Shown here: piece after piece, positions 1 through 12,072 of the stretch
Layout of the letters: each line of letters begins with the position of its first letter
Numbering within the stretch: position 1 is the stretch's first letter
Assembly (NCBI GenBank): GCA_932294295.1
Contig: OW028576.1
Span: forward strand, 24,125,227-24,189,226
DNA from: Alitta virens
Taxonomy: Eukaryota > Annelida > Polychaeta > Phyllodocida > Nereididae
Direction of reading: 5' to 3'
DNA: 64,000 bases
Made by a program: the position numbers and the translations under genes
The notes under the pieces: model-generated
Told to the model about the DNA's origin: nothing
The model's database searches: none
What the model saw: the letters and a program-made list of their open reading frames with translations, nothing else

Positions 1-92
1 CAATGTGTTCCCTCATTTAATTTGGAACAATTGTTTTTATTATATATATATGGAATATACAAAGGATAACATTGAAAGAGTTTGTTGTTCCT

Positions 93-3000
93 TCACAAAA
101 TATTGGTAAACACAGGTAAACTTGAAAGTTCCTCTGCAGCCACTGATTCTGAAGATTTAGCTCGCTGAAAAAAAAAATAAATAAAAATAACATAGTAATA
201 TATAAGCTGCTTTGACATTACCCCTTCTACTTTTTCATATTATATCTTGATTAATATCTTACAATCTATTTGATCTCTAACACAATGCCACCTGCAAGAG
301 CAGCGTCAGCAGATTGTAAGCAACATGACAAGTTAGCATCATCTGGGGATTCATGAAATTGACAGCAGCATTGATAGTGAGCTGTATTATATGCATGTAA
401 AGTTCAACTGGGAAATGCCAAGAATTCAATTGGGTGCATTTGGGTCACTGTTGGAACAGGCCAGTTGGTGTAAAATGCTATCATATTAAATCACATGGAT
501 TGAAAATTGGTGTGGCTAATTGGTTTCTCACTAATGCACTCCAATTTAAAATAATTTACTGCAATAACAAAACTCAGTAATAATGCTTAACAATATTGGT
601 AAGCATACTTAAAAAAGAATTTTTTCTCAAAATGTCTATTAAATTAAAAAATATATGAATCATATATTAACTAATATGACATAGATTTACTTTTCCAATT
701 TTCTAATGTCATGAATCGTGTCCGGCATAGGCTTATTGTGGGTTTCCCTCAGGAAAAATGTAAGGAGAGCTGACGTCACACCAAACAGTCCAAATATGAG
801 GGAAGGTAGAGGTTTCCAAACTGTAGACTATTGAAACAAACATGCTTAGATAAGATAGTAACATGACTAGTGCATTTGTTGCTATATATTGGTCTTTAAT
901 CTTTTCTGCATTAAATATCTCTTAAAATTAAGAACTACCAAGATTAAGACTGCGTAATGCACACAACCCTGTGTTGGTCGGGTTTGAAATCTTCTTTCAA
1001 AGCATCACCAACCTTATAATGTTCCAATAGCAGAAATAATATGGCGCCAAGACACCTGAGAAACGAGAACAACTTGGCGGATTTGGGTCGGAAACAGCTC
1101 GGCAGTCACCAAAAATGTCATTGAGAAAGAAACGTATGTGAAAGTCCTGCCGATCATAGTGAGTGAAAGAAGTAACCAGTCTGCCTCTTTATAAAGTAAA
1201 CAAGAGTGATAATAAAATGAATTATAAAAAAATTCAATACAGAATAGCTCATAATATACAATTAGGCCACACTTAGTTCCATTTTCACATCTGTTCTCAA
1301 AGATACTCACTCTTCTTTACATTCTAATTTGGATGCTTTTACTCATGTAATTTCATCTATGATGAAATATGTCAAGATTATGTTAACTATAAACTGACTA
1401 CAGCTTATTTTATGTGACGCATAATGCTACAAACTAAATACCAAAATTATATTCACAATTCATATAAAATATTATTAAATATATTTTTGTTTACATGCAT
1501 TATAAATGAAATCTTATTTGTGTAATGGGACTATTGTCACACCAGGCACTATAACTACGTCTTTTTGTACCCATGATATCTACACTTTCAAGCAAAAAAA
1601 GTCGAGAAATCTAGTCACCTACTTTTCAATATAATAAGAGGAATGACTGCCAGATTTGTTATTCCACTTATGAAGAAACATGTAAAGAGTGCCGGTTTTC
1701 TACCAACTTTCTCAGCGAATAGTACAGTTGTCATAGTTGCAATGACGTCAAAGCAGGATGAAATGAAGGCAATCAAAAAGACATTTCCTACCAAGGAGCC
1801 AATATTAAGAGCAAGGCCATAAAAGAGCAAGCTGTTTGTGATCCTGAAACAAAGAGAAGTATTTGTAAATAGCGATTTAGAACATATCTATTGTGGCTTA
1901 TGTTTATACACGTTTGATTGGTTCCTGTATTTGTAATGTATGCATATGTGTAGACGTTTTTTGTATTGGTTCGCCAAAATTTCACTGATTTTATTTCTTT
2001 CATAAATGTATATCCGATTACACAAATAAAAATAGTACAGTTTTGTTCTGAAATCTAATGATGCTACATAAAATAAAACTGATTTGCATTCTATCCTTGA
2101 ATGTGCACTATAGAATGGGACAGCAAGCTCGGCATAAAGAAAGTGTGCATTGCAGGATAACTAGTGGCCACTAGGGTTCTTCATCCCAAAGTATATTGTC
2201 ACCATTACCCACATAATTTCAAGGGGCATTCAGACAGCAGTGTTTTGTTTATTGTGGATATTGTAGCAATTGATTAAACTTAGGTCGACACCAAACCTAC
2301 CATAAGAAATATTCTATCATTGTTGTCTTTCTTAGTTCAGGTCGAAACAAGTCAAGAATATTACCACCCTCTTTCTTTTTCTGTAATAGAATATGAAATG
2401 AAACTAGACTGTTACAGTGGTGGGGAAAATATGTGCACATCTCAAAAATGAGCAAGATTTTGTATTGGTCGATAAATTTGGATCCATGGATATACTGCTA
2501 CTGAGTTACTATAAATATGCTTATCATATTCTCACCTCATTCACTGTCAAATGAAGATCTTCTGGTAACTTAGACTTAGTCACAACCGTTATGGATTTTA
2601 TAACACTGATGGCTTTTTCTTTTTTACCAGTTGCATTCAGCCACCTTGCTGAATCTGGAAGTATCCTTGGAAAGTAATTAGTGCAATGAGGCAATCATTT
2701 CTTAAGTGAACTGCCAATATGAAAAGCCTAAACAATAATATATCAGGTAAATAATATCAATAAACTAGTGCTCGAAATGAAGTGTACAGTGTAACTTTCC
2801 TGACCTTTCAAAGCTGTAGCATGTGAGTCCAGGACTCTTATTGGTTGAGGGATTGCCTCAATCGATACAGTTAGCAAATGTGACTTATGTTTTGCGTAAT
2901 CCTCATTTTGCACAAGACAAGTATACCCAAATTTTCAGTTTTTAGCTGATTGCCCACATTTCATTGATATTTCAAGATTCCATCAACTTTGGAAAGGTCA

Positions 3001-6000
3001 AAACAAAACCCAGGTTCGGCAAGATTATAATATTATATTATAGGAATATAAAGCAGAGTATACAGTTTGATGGACATATCACCACCATGGCTTGCGAGGC
3101 AAATGAAGAACAGAGTACCATTGCATGACAATAGACTTTCAAAAGCTTGATTATCGTTAGTCATTTAGGTGTGAGTGGTGTGACAAACACATGATTAAGC
3201 TTTGATATATAAAAAACCAGTATGCAGCGTTGAGCATGATAAATTATTGAGTACTTGGAAAATAGCAAATCAGAAGCTGAAAACAGAAATCCTGGGTGCA
3301 ACTGGGTCTTGAAAAAAAAGACAATGATATAAAATAAAAGTAATTCTTGGCATCAGTACGTTTAAATAAAAATGGTGACACCGTTTGAAATAGAAAAAAA
3401 TGGAGTAAAATTAACCACAATTTGGTTGAATATGTGTAAAAAAGCTTATTAATTGCAGTTAAACATTTTATTGGACAAACCATTTGCCATTGAGTATGTA
3501 CTTTTATGATCCACCTGTTTTATGCTTCATGAAAGAAAATGCTACATAATGCCTTGTGAGATTGGTTATGCCCAAACTTTGCATTTGATTTAGATAATTC
3601 AAATGATTTCATCCATATTAAAACCATTGTTATCACAATATATTGAAATGTTTGTATAATACCCTGCTGTTTGTAAACATATGACTTTCCAGTAATAAGA
3701 GGCTGTTACACAGACAGGTAGGCACATGATTAACATCAACCGTGAATAATCCCTGACAAAATAAGCCTCCATGGCGACACCATAGGACGAGTTATAGGCC
3801 AGGCACATGTAAGTCTGATATTTCTGTCCAATAAGTTCACACACTGAAACATTTCAGTTGTTCAACCAAATTTACTGCATGTGGTTGATTATGTACTTGT
3901 ACACCTTGTAATTTCCTAAATAAAAATTTATACAAATGCATTGAAGATTATCACTTCCACAGTATTTCCAAAATTTCCTTCTCATGTATCAGGAAATGTA
4001 CAATACAAATGTACTTTGGAGCACGGAATCAAAAAATAACCAATTATGTTTGCTTGCTGGGAACATGTGACGTCATCTCAATCTTTCAGCTAATGAGGCA
4101 TGGCGATTCATCAAAATACCTTCCCACTAAACATGTAGGAGCAGAGATGTACAATAGAATTAGCGATTTTCAGATTTTGGCAAGATGCCTGGATTATTTG
4201 TATGATGAAAATTTATCTGGATTCCAATTTTGCTTTATGAATTCAGAAAATGAAATTTACTTCTGAACAGCTGACCGCTTTGTCTCAAAAAATATTTAGC
4301 AATTTATTTTCTTACCATAAACAAAGCCACTGAGAAAAGCACTGAATGCAGCGACACCTAGCAGGAATCTCAAGAAACAGAACAGTGGAATGTTTGGACA
4401 ATAAGCAGTGGAGAGCTGTACCCCATACCAATTCTATCAGTTGGCCAAATCTGGAAAAAGTAAGCAAAATATTTTTGAAAAAAATAAAGTAGTCATGTTA
4501 GCAGACCACAGCTGAAGGGATAATTAAGCGTAACTATCCTCCTTTTCAATTGAAAATAAAAATCAAGCCAATTTGTAGCTGGATTTTGGTTGCACTGTCT
4601 GTCAAAATTACAATTTTCTACTTTATCAAATATCAGAAAATTAATGTAATTGATAAAGACACACCAAATTTGTGTAAACTAAAGGATTCTTTCAGGCATT
4701 AATTGGCAAAAATAAATCACATGTTTGCAATGCAAGAAAGTCCAAAGCATTGAAACACAATAGAATTAGTGTCATCCAACTTGCTCACAAGGGGGAGTGC
4801 AAGACGGGGTGTACTTACAGCCTTGCAGTCACACGATCAGCCATGAGCGATTTCACCACACATAGTTCCTGAATCATTCTGTAAAAAGACAACTGCCCAA
4901 TGTCCTCTAACTACGGTCTTAGAGAGCCATTTTACTGTTTTGGTGCAATGACATGAAAATAGATACATTTCAGTGACTTAATAAGAGTTATTGCAGAGAA
5001 ACTAGTGTAAGCACTGATACATGAGTAAAGGGGTTAACATCCATTGTGAAATCTCTTTTCAAATCCTGTGGTATTACAACGGTCTTGAACACATGGGTTT
5101 TGTTGACAAAATGATATGTTTGCAGAGCTTAACTGAGACAATCAAAAGTTTTTTTGAACATTGCAAGCTGTATCCACACTCTATATGAGTGAGTATCATA
5201 AGCTGTGCAAAATAGAGGACGAGCCCATTTAATTGCTGTTACTAGTATGACATTTCTGACCATCTGGGCCTCAGGTAAATTAGCTGAAAATATTTTGGCG
5301 TGCCTGCAGCGATGAAATGACGGTTGGAGAGGAGGCGCAGGGAGCAGCTTGGGTATCATCATGTATTGTTCAGTATTGTGATGCCGTCACTAGGTGAGGT
5401 TTGTTCAAATATCAAGTTGTTAGATGGCATGGAAAACTCTATTTGTATAATTTCTGGTAACTTAAATTTAAACAGTTATGCTCAAGTGGGCCCAGAAGGT
5501 AAACAAAAATCGTTATTTTGATGCAAAAAATCTGGAGACATAGTGACATAAATTGCATCTCCGTACTAGAGCGCTCTGTCGTATTACCTTGTGGTTGTAT
5601 CACCGCAATCACCTTCTAACTATGTGCCAGTCTATTGAAATTTGCTGGCAACATTGTTTTTTGTTCCTTCCTGGTACTTGAACAGGCAATTTAGTTTGAT
5701 TATTACTTAAGGATGAGGTCTGCTAAGAGAAGGAAATTGTTTAAGCTTTTATGATAAATCAAGGTATATGCTAATTCTCAACAGATGGCAGCACCTGTCA
5801 GTCACTGTACGCCATCTAGCGGTAAGGTACATGGTAATGCAACCTCACGGTATTACAAGGGAGCAATCTAGAATCCCCATTACACAAGTAGCTTACAGAT
5901 GCAAGAATTGCAACATTATTTTGTGCACATGGCACAATATTGTTAGGACTTAGTAAATAAGAAATGTTCAAAACCTGTCAGACAAGATTCCAGAAACAAA

Positions 6001-8661
6001 CGATCCAACCAACATTCCTGCCAGGTAACATGTTGATGCCATCTGTATGTACCATCCATTCCCACAAACAAGATCAAACTGGAGGAAAAACATTTTGAAC
6101 TAAATTAAACTCAAATATAATATATTACAATTTAGAAAAAAATTGAACTATAACTGTCAAGCACATGTAAGAATTACCTGAAACTACAATAAATCAAACC
6201 TAGCCATGGCAAGATAGATGTGCCTAGTACTTGGCTCAACTTAAACTCCATACGAGCGGAAAACTATGGATAATATGATTTGTGACATAACTTCTTCATA
6301 TCTGCAATGAACGATCAGTCATGATTTGGTTTCGGGATTTACAAGAATGGAATATCTCTGTAATAGTAGGTAACAAGGTGTTTAAACACACATTTTCACT
6401 TGGAAGCAGTATTGACCTCATTTCTAATTATATCACATATTATGACATCACTACTTCACCGTTGTCCTCTCAGTCTGTGACCTCACACCATGGCCATTGT
6501 CTACTGACAAGGTTACACTACTTAATTCTGAGTACAAAGATAGGTCAATGAGGCAAAAATGCCAACATGGCTGCTCCATGATTAGGGTGTATAAGCGATG
6601 GCTAGGTCTGGTGTCAGAAATGAATTCTTTTTTTTCTGGAGTATTGCATGTCTTACCTCAGTTTGTACTGTTCTGGTGAATGAAGACAATATGAAATTCC
6701 ACTTTTGACACCTTGTGGTAGATGCTGTAGCTCCAATGATTGTCCTGTTCCAAGTTAAAAAGTCTGTGTAGTTGAAAGAAGACCATGGAAGATCAAATAC
6801 CTCACATTTTGAATAGGATTCTTCTTTCTGTAAAATCATAATATAATCACAAACAGGCAAAATCAGAAATTGTATACTCAGTCTGTTAGATTATTTTGAA
6901 TTTATCATTTATTTTTATGAATTAGCAACAAGGCAATGATAGATCAAAATCTTTTAAATTTTGAATATAGCTTGTCATCTAATGAAAAAGTGCGTTGGTT
7001 TATATTTGCTAAAGATATATTCAATAGCCAGATACTTGGATAACTCATAGGAAATCGTTTTAGTCTTGAATTTTGCTTTGATTATTTTCCACTACATACT
7101 TCAATAATTCATATTTTGGCTGTACTTCAGTTCAGTGAATAGTTTCTAAGATATACATTTTTAGTCATACTTCCAAAATCTGAATAAATAGCTTAGATAG
7201 CTACTACAACCACAGCCAAATGTTTTGGACACTTGCTACTAAGTAGTGTACTTGTTTGTCTGTCAACCACCCTCATGGACACAATACCTTGAAGCTCCAC
7301 TTTCTGTCAAAATTACTATTTCTCTAAAACTTCATCAAATGATTGAAAATCCCCTTATTCAGTCAAGGCTCACTAAATATGTGTAAACTAATTAATCTAT
7401 CAGGCATTAATAACAAAAAATAAGTGACAGGTCTATCAACAGTGATAGATTGATAAAAAGTGATAGATTGATAGAAATCAAGACCAAAACATTGGAAATA
7501 CAATGGAAATGACATCACTCATTATTGTGACGTCGTCACTTGCTTTGCTTACATATTTTTTTGATTGCATGAAAAATTATGATTTTTATCTTTTCTGAAG
7601 AAACTGACACAGTCACATTGTTATGACATCATCGAATATTGGATGATGACATCACAAGCCAAATCTCCCTTTGAGCAGATTTTTAGGTGTGTTTGCTAAA
7701 ACACACAAAAAACGATTGAGCAGTCATTAAGCGCTTTTTGTTTTAGATTTTATTTTCATTTTTATGCATTATCTTTAGTATATATCCGCTAAGCATACAG
7801 GCAATATCATTTCAAATTACACTATAAAATGACAATGTCAACATTGTTTAAGGAGTAAATTCAAGAACAAGTGCAATAACATGAAAATCTAGACCTGTAC
7901 TTCAACATTTACAATTATTAGGTCATCTTATTGTTGAGGTCAAAATACTGACTAGAGTGCCATTGTCTACAATGAATTACACTCTTATCAGTGTGATTTG
8001 CTACAAGTACACTAAAAATTTCAGGTTAAATTGAGTCAGGTCTAAACCAACACATATGCAGTAATCTGCTCTGATAGGATGAAAAAGATACATCCACAAT
8101 CATATTTTGATGTTTTCACAAGGACTTTATTTTTTGCAACCTTTTCAGGCTGAACAATATGCAATACATTATGATACTATTCTTAAGAGCTGTAGCAATG
8201 AGGATTAAGAGGCTTGCTAAAGGCCACAAACAAACGGTTCAGATAGGTGTTATTACATGCACTGCAGTGGTTCAAAATCGTAAAACCAACAGTCTGGTGT
8301 GCTACACAGTGACAGTCGTGTGTATGGCCTAGGGTATTGCATGTCCGTTAGCTTTTCCCTCCCTTTTGTCTCGCTGTCTGTCAACCTGGCTTACTGACAT
8401 GATAACTTCTATTATTTTGTTAACGGTTAGATAATTTAAGAAAAAGATACTGACCTTTGGTATGGCAATATATTTTTGCATTTCATAAGGAAATTCCCTC
8501 AGCTCATCAACAAGACAAAAGTGGTCTTGGTTTAATCCTAGAAATATCATTCCTAGTGCTTCATATCCATGAAATATGCCAAGAAATGCAACTAATATGA
8601 ATATTAAGAACTGATATGGACCAAGATGGCCTATGTAATGAAATATGTCCTCAAAATCCAT
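93..8661 (-). pseudogene. SLC22-type transporter A, decayed 11-exon copy
   Basis: A copy of intact gene C (36535-45753). Exons on minus: 8455-8661, 6657-6827, 5975-6078, 4316-4450, 3690-3843, 2536-2665, 2301-2380, 1623-1843, about 1041-1186, 691-827 and 93-164. Exon 1 begins MDFEDIFHYIGHLGPYQ and exon 8 keeps FYGLALNIGSLVGNVF, so the family (MFS, SLC22 organic ion transporters of the plasma membrane) is clear. Lesions relative to C: exon 4 lacks 20 nt (frameshift). Exon 5 lacks 15 nt and its donor is GA instead of GT. Exon 9 lacks 26 nt that include the splice donor, and a further 22 nt. Exon 11 is 7 nt shorter at its acceptor, which breaks the phase. With several independent lesions it cannot make a full transporter. 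Exons 1-3 and 6-8 remain open and a truncated transcript is possible. Confidence 0.88.
6410..6575 (+). mobile_element. MITE-like inverted-repeat element in intron 2 of gene A
   Basis: The right end reads AGGTCAATGAGGCAAAAATG followed by CCAACATGGCTGCT. The left end carries the inverted GACCTCATT. The interior includes GCCATTGTCTACTGAC. The same element lies in gene C (43273-43437) and, in the opposite orientation with both ends preserved, at 14651-14818. There is no coding capacity. A/C and the 14.7 kb copy sit at unrelated places relative to the exons, which marks it as a mobile non-autonomous element. Confidence 0.65.
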
Positions 8662-10238
8662 GTTAGCCATCATACTGTATTAAAGTGTTTACATTGTGAT
8701 GCTGGCATTCTACACACAACACCAGGTATCTATTCTTTTTTTTAAAAAGAATATTCTAGTTAGTATTGGACAATTATCAACAATTCCATTACAAGGTCCT
8801 GACTGTATTAAATTGAAAACAAAGTGATATAACCGTACTGGCCATTTCCTGAATGCAAATGTCATAGGATTGGGTGTACCATCGATAGAATTAGTGAAAG
8901 TAATCACATTTTGGCCAGTTGCCCCTGTAGTTCAATGGACAATGGTCCATTCCTATTGGAGATCCCCCCAGTCAATCCAGGCACAGTTTGAAAAATTGGT
9001 CACATGGATTTACACACCCGTGTCTAAATCTTGATTCACAGCAGTAACCATCGACTTCTTTGCCCTCTTATTTATTGTATTTTGTCAATCGTATGGATAT
9101 TTTACCTCCACCAATGCTCATCTGAAAGGCAATTCATCATCAAGGTTTTGCATTTGCTATATTCGAGGCTGGCAAAATATGTTCCATAACGTTTTGTTTT
9201 TTGTTAAGTTGAAGTTAACATAAACTGAAGATAATGCACAAGTGATTTTTTTCATTTGTAGTCTCATTTATATGAAGAAACAAAGACAAGTGTATTGCTG
9301 AGTAGTGTAAAAGGTCCCAATTACTTTGGACAATATTTACTTAATTAATTGCCAAAGCATCAGCAAGAAAATACTCTAATGATACATTATGATCATTCCA
9401 CCATCTCATGGAATTTATTCTAAGCATTAACCATGCTATTTCCTTTCCTTGTTGATGTGAATTTCCCAATATACCTTGTAAAATGTATCTATATCACTTT
9501 CTGCATTGATACCTTTTTGTGACGTGTCCTTATAGAAGAGCTGCACTGCATAATGGCGCAATATGAATATATTTCCTTGTATTTGATGTTTAATTTTTAT
9601 CTGTATGCTGATTGTCGTCATAATTTTTTAAATTTCTTCCCGAATATATTCATTTTTAACATGTATGATGAAAGCTCATTGAAATATTTCATTATAAACT
9701 CAACACTATCACATTTTATGGGAGCTGAAATTTTAACTTTCACAGGGAAAAATATTGCTGTTGTTTTTAAAGTGCATATAAAGCCATGGGCAATGAATTG
9801 TGTTGTCTCTGATTAGCAATTGGACTTTATTCAAATTTGATCCTTGATGTCTGAGCTAGAATGGCATTGATACAGAATTGTGATTGGTCAATGTATTTTT
9901 GTTTCTTGAGGTACAAAATAGTCTCTCTTGTTAAAATAGTGTCTTCAAAACGCAGTTTGCATTTCCCACATCTCCTGGTTCTTCTAAATTAGCTGGTGCT
10001 GACGGTTTTTCCCTGTTAAAAAAAGAAAAACTAAATCAGTTTGTCACCATCCAATCATGAACCATGTTCATGATTGGGTTTAACATGTACACAATTATGT
10101 CCCTCTTTTTTTTTTAAACTATTATAAATTAAATGACAAAAGAGTTGCCAGACAAAATAAGGAACGATTGATAATCAAAGTAAAAGCCGAACAAGCAAAA
10201 AATCTGCAGTTTATGAAGATTCGATAATGTGGAATAAT
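8662..10238. other. Intergenic region upstream of gene A
   Basis: No exon with SLC22 or other recognisable similarity was seen on either strand. Open frames here are short, AT-rich and lack motifs. The unduplicated sequence immediately above the gene A ATG (8662-8700) differs from those above genes B and C. A tRNA-like patch near 8925-8990 is too weak to call. Confidence 0.6.
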
Positions 10239-10645
10239 TTTCAGAAACAGGGGCGTCAGTTTCTCTTGATCGGTAGGGAGGGGTGGGGTGGATGCAGGCC
10301 TACTTTGTCTATTGAACCGCAACTTTGCTTCGCCAGTACAAACAGTGATGCAGTCAATGCGTGGATGCTTGTCAAGAGATAAAGTAATGGTGGATCATTG
10401 ATGCCAAGCTATTCTTACAGACAAACTTGTGCTGAAATGCGATATGAAGTGTTGAACTGTTTAACAAAGCACAAATGTTTAAAACAAAAGTGTTTAGAAA
10501 AATGGTAAATGTATTTGTGAATTTCAGGGGGGGGGGGGTGATTGCATTTATAATCCCCCTCCCCTTCCCAAAAGGTGGTGGTAAATATCCCGCCTATGCC
10601 GCTCCACACCCCCGCCTCCCCATGAATCGACTCCCCTGTTTAGAA
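10239..10645. mobile_element. Small inverted-repeat element (MITE-like)
   Basis: The left end TTTCAGAAACAGGGGCGTC and the right end, read on the other strand as TTTCTAAACAGGGGAGTC, match over about 18 bases with three or four differences. The roughly 400-bp interior contains a run of ten G at about 10528-10537 and GC-rich patches unlike the flanking AT-rich DNA. There is no coding capacity. Target duplications were not established. Confidence 0.5.
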
Positions 10646-10810
10646 ACACAATCATGATTTTCCAACCTCAAAATAATTGCACAATAGTATCAGAGAATAC
10701 TAAATGGGTATTGAAAATGCAAAGCCCAAAACTTTCAGATCTATTTTAAAATTCACTTAATTCTGTAAAGGCAACCAGCCAGAGCTCGTTTACCCTCTGG
10801 CCACGATGTT

Positions 10811-11601
10811 ATGAGAAATTTCATATTCTTCCACAAATTGATGAAATTAAAAATTTCCTTATTGCAAGCACGTAAATGTGTGATGCAGTGGGATGGCAAG
10901 CTCCTACCAGAAACTCATACAGGGGTTGAAGTTGATAGGTTACCCATCTTAGTGTCCTCCTGCATTGGTGACACTTCTAAACTACTTGGTGTTCCGTAGT
11001 TAGAAAGAAATACAGGGAAATAAATGAGTAATGCTGTTATGACACATCTGGTTGCATGTGAATCTGAGAAAACAGTCATTGGAATATGTCATGACACCAC
11101 AGCAGCTAACACTGGTTGAAAATTGGGTGCTGCAACTCTTCTGGAAAATGCCCTTGGTCGTAATCTTCTGTGGCTTAGTTGCAGACACCACATGATGGAA
11201 ATACTATTAGGTGATGCATTTAATATTTGTTTTGGACCCTCAAATGGTCCAGAGATAAAACTTTTTAAGCGATTCAAAGAGGACTGGCAAAAACTACGAA
11301 CTACCACATCACAGCTGCAAGAGAATCCTGGTATATTGGCAAAAGAATCATTGAAGAACTTCATTTCGGAACGGCTCACTAAGACTCATGAAAGAGATGA
11401 TTATCTGGAATTGCTACAGTTGGCTGCTCTAATGGTTGGCTTAGAAATAGAGGTAATATAGAATAACTCTTTCTTGGAAACTTGCTCTCCATCTGTTTTA
11501 CTCAATAACATAAAATTAATTACATGTGTGTTTTAGGGCACAATTGATGAAGTCCAGAAGCAATATTTACTTCAAGTTGGCGAAATCACCGCAAACAATT
11601 A
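10811..11601 (+). pseudogene. Transposon-derived protein fragment (WDGK / CRHH family), broken
   Basis: The first block (10811-10999) includes MQWDGKLLPETHTGVEVDRL and ends with LLGVP. After frameshifts, a second block begins near 11085 with CHDTTAANTG, hits an in-frame TGA where a Trp codon is expected, and continues open to 11461 with LLWLSCRHHMMEILLG and GPEIKLFKRFKEDW. These blocks and their order match, from memory, an uncharacterised protein family scattered in many copies through cnidarian, insect and other invertebrate genomes, which I take to be transposon-encoded. A possible GT..AG intron (about 11451-11536) leads to a last block ending at 11601. The internal stop and frameshifts make it non-functional. 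The family assignment rests on recall of motifs, without a search. Confidence 0.5.
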
Positions 11602-12072
11602 AAAAATTTGTATTTGATTGCTATTGACAATTATATTGTTGTACGGATAAAACTGTAATTGTAAAGTGTTGTATATGATCAATAAACCTGTATTTTTTAA
11701 CTAATACGCTCACTTGACCTAATATCAAACATTCAAAGAATGAAAAGAGGGCAATTCTACATTTGACAAATGTGTCATATCTTGAAATCTGTACATGATA
11801 CAGACATGGTATAGGTATCAAAGTGTTCAGAATATACACTTTTATATTACCTTTCAATACATTTGTATGTTCTAAAGTTGATACTTCATGAGTTATAAGG
11901 CAAAAAAAATATTTTCGGCAGAGAAAAATAGCACACAACTGTATTTCATCAATTTGACATTTGGGGGAGTTCTAAAAACCCTTCAAATGAGCTCAAATTT
12001 TGCATGTGAGACAGAAAGGGTTCAAAGAAGCTTTTTTAGGGTTAGCCCCTTTGAATTGATGTACTCACTCAG

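Larger units (their letters stand above)
1..8661. repeat. Segmental duplication, copy 1 (partner 36453-45753)
   Basis: The whole stretch, introns included, aligns in the same orientation with 36453-45753. Similarity is still present at position 1, so the copy extends left beyond the window. On the right it stops at the ATG of the SLC22 gene: both copies read CCTCAAAATCCATG and then diverge at once. Copy 1 is shorter because of many small deletions, several of them inside exons, and it lacks some intron blocks present in copy 2. Because introns are conserved, this was a DNA-level duplication and not retroposition. Confidence 0.9.

Noticed and set aside
8925..8990. tRNA-like patch (TGTAGTTCAATGGA)
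   Set aside because: No cloverleaf or B box could be drawn.
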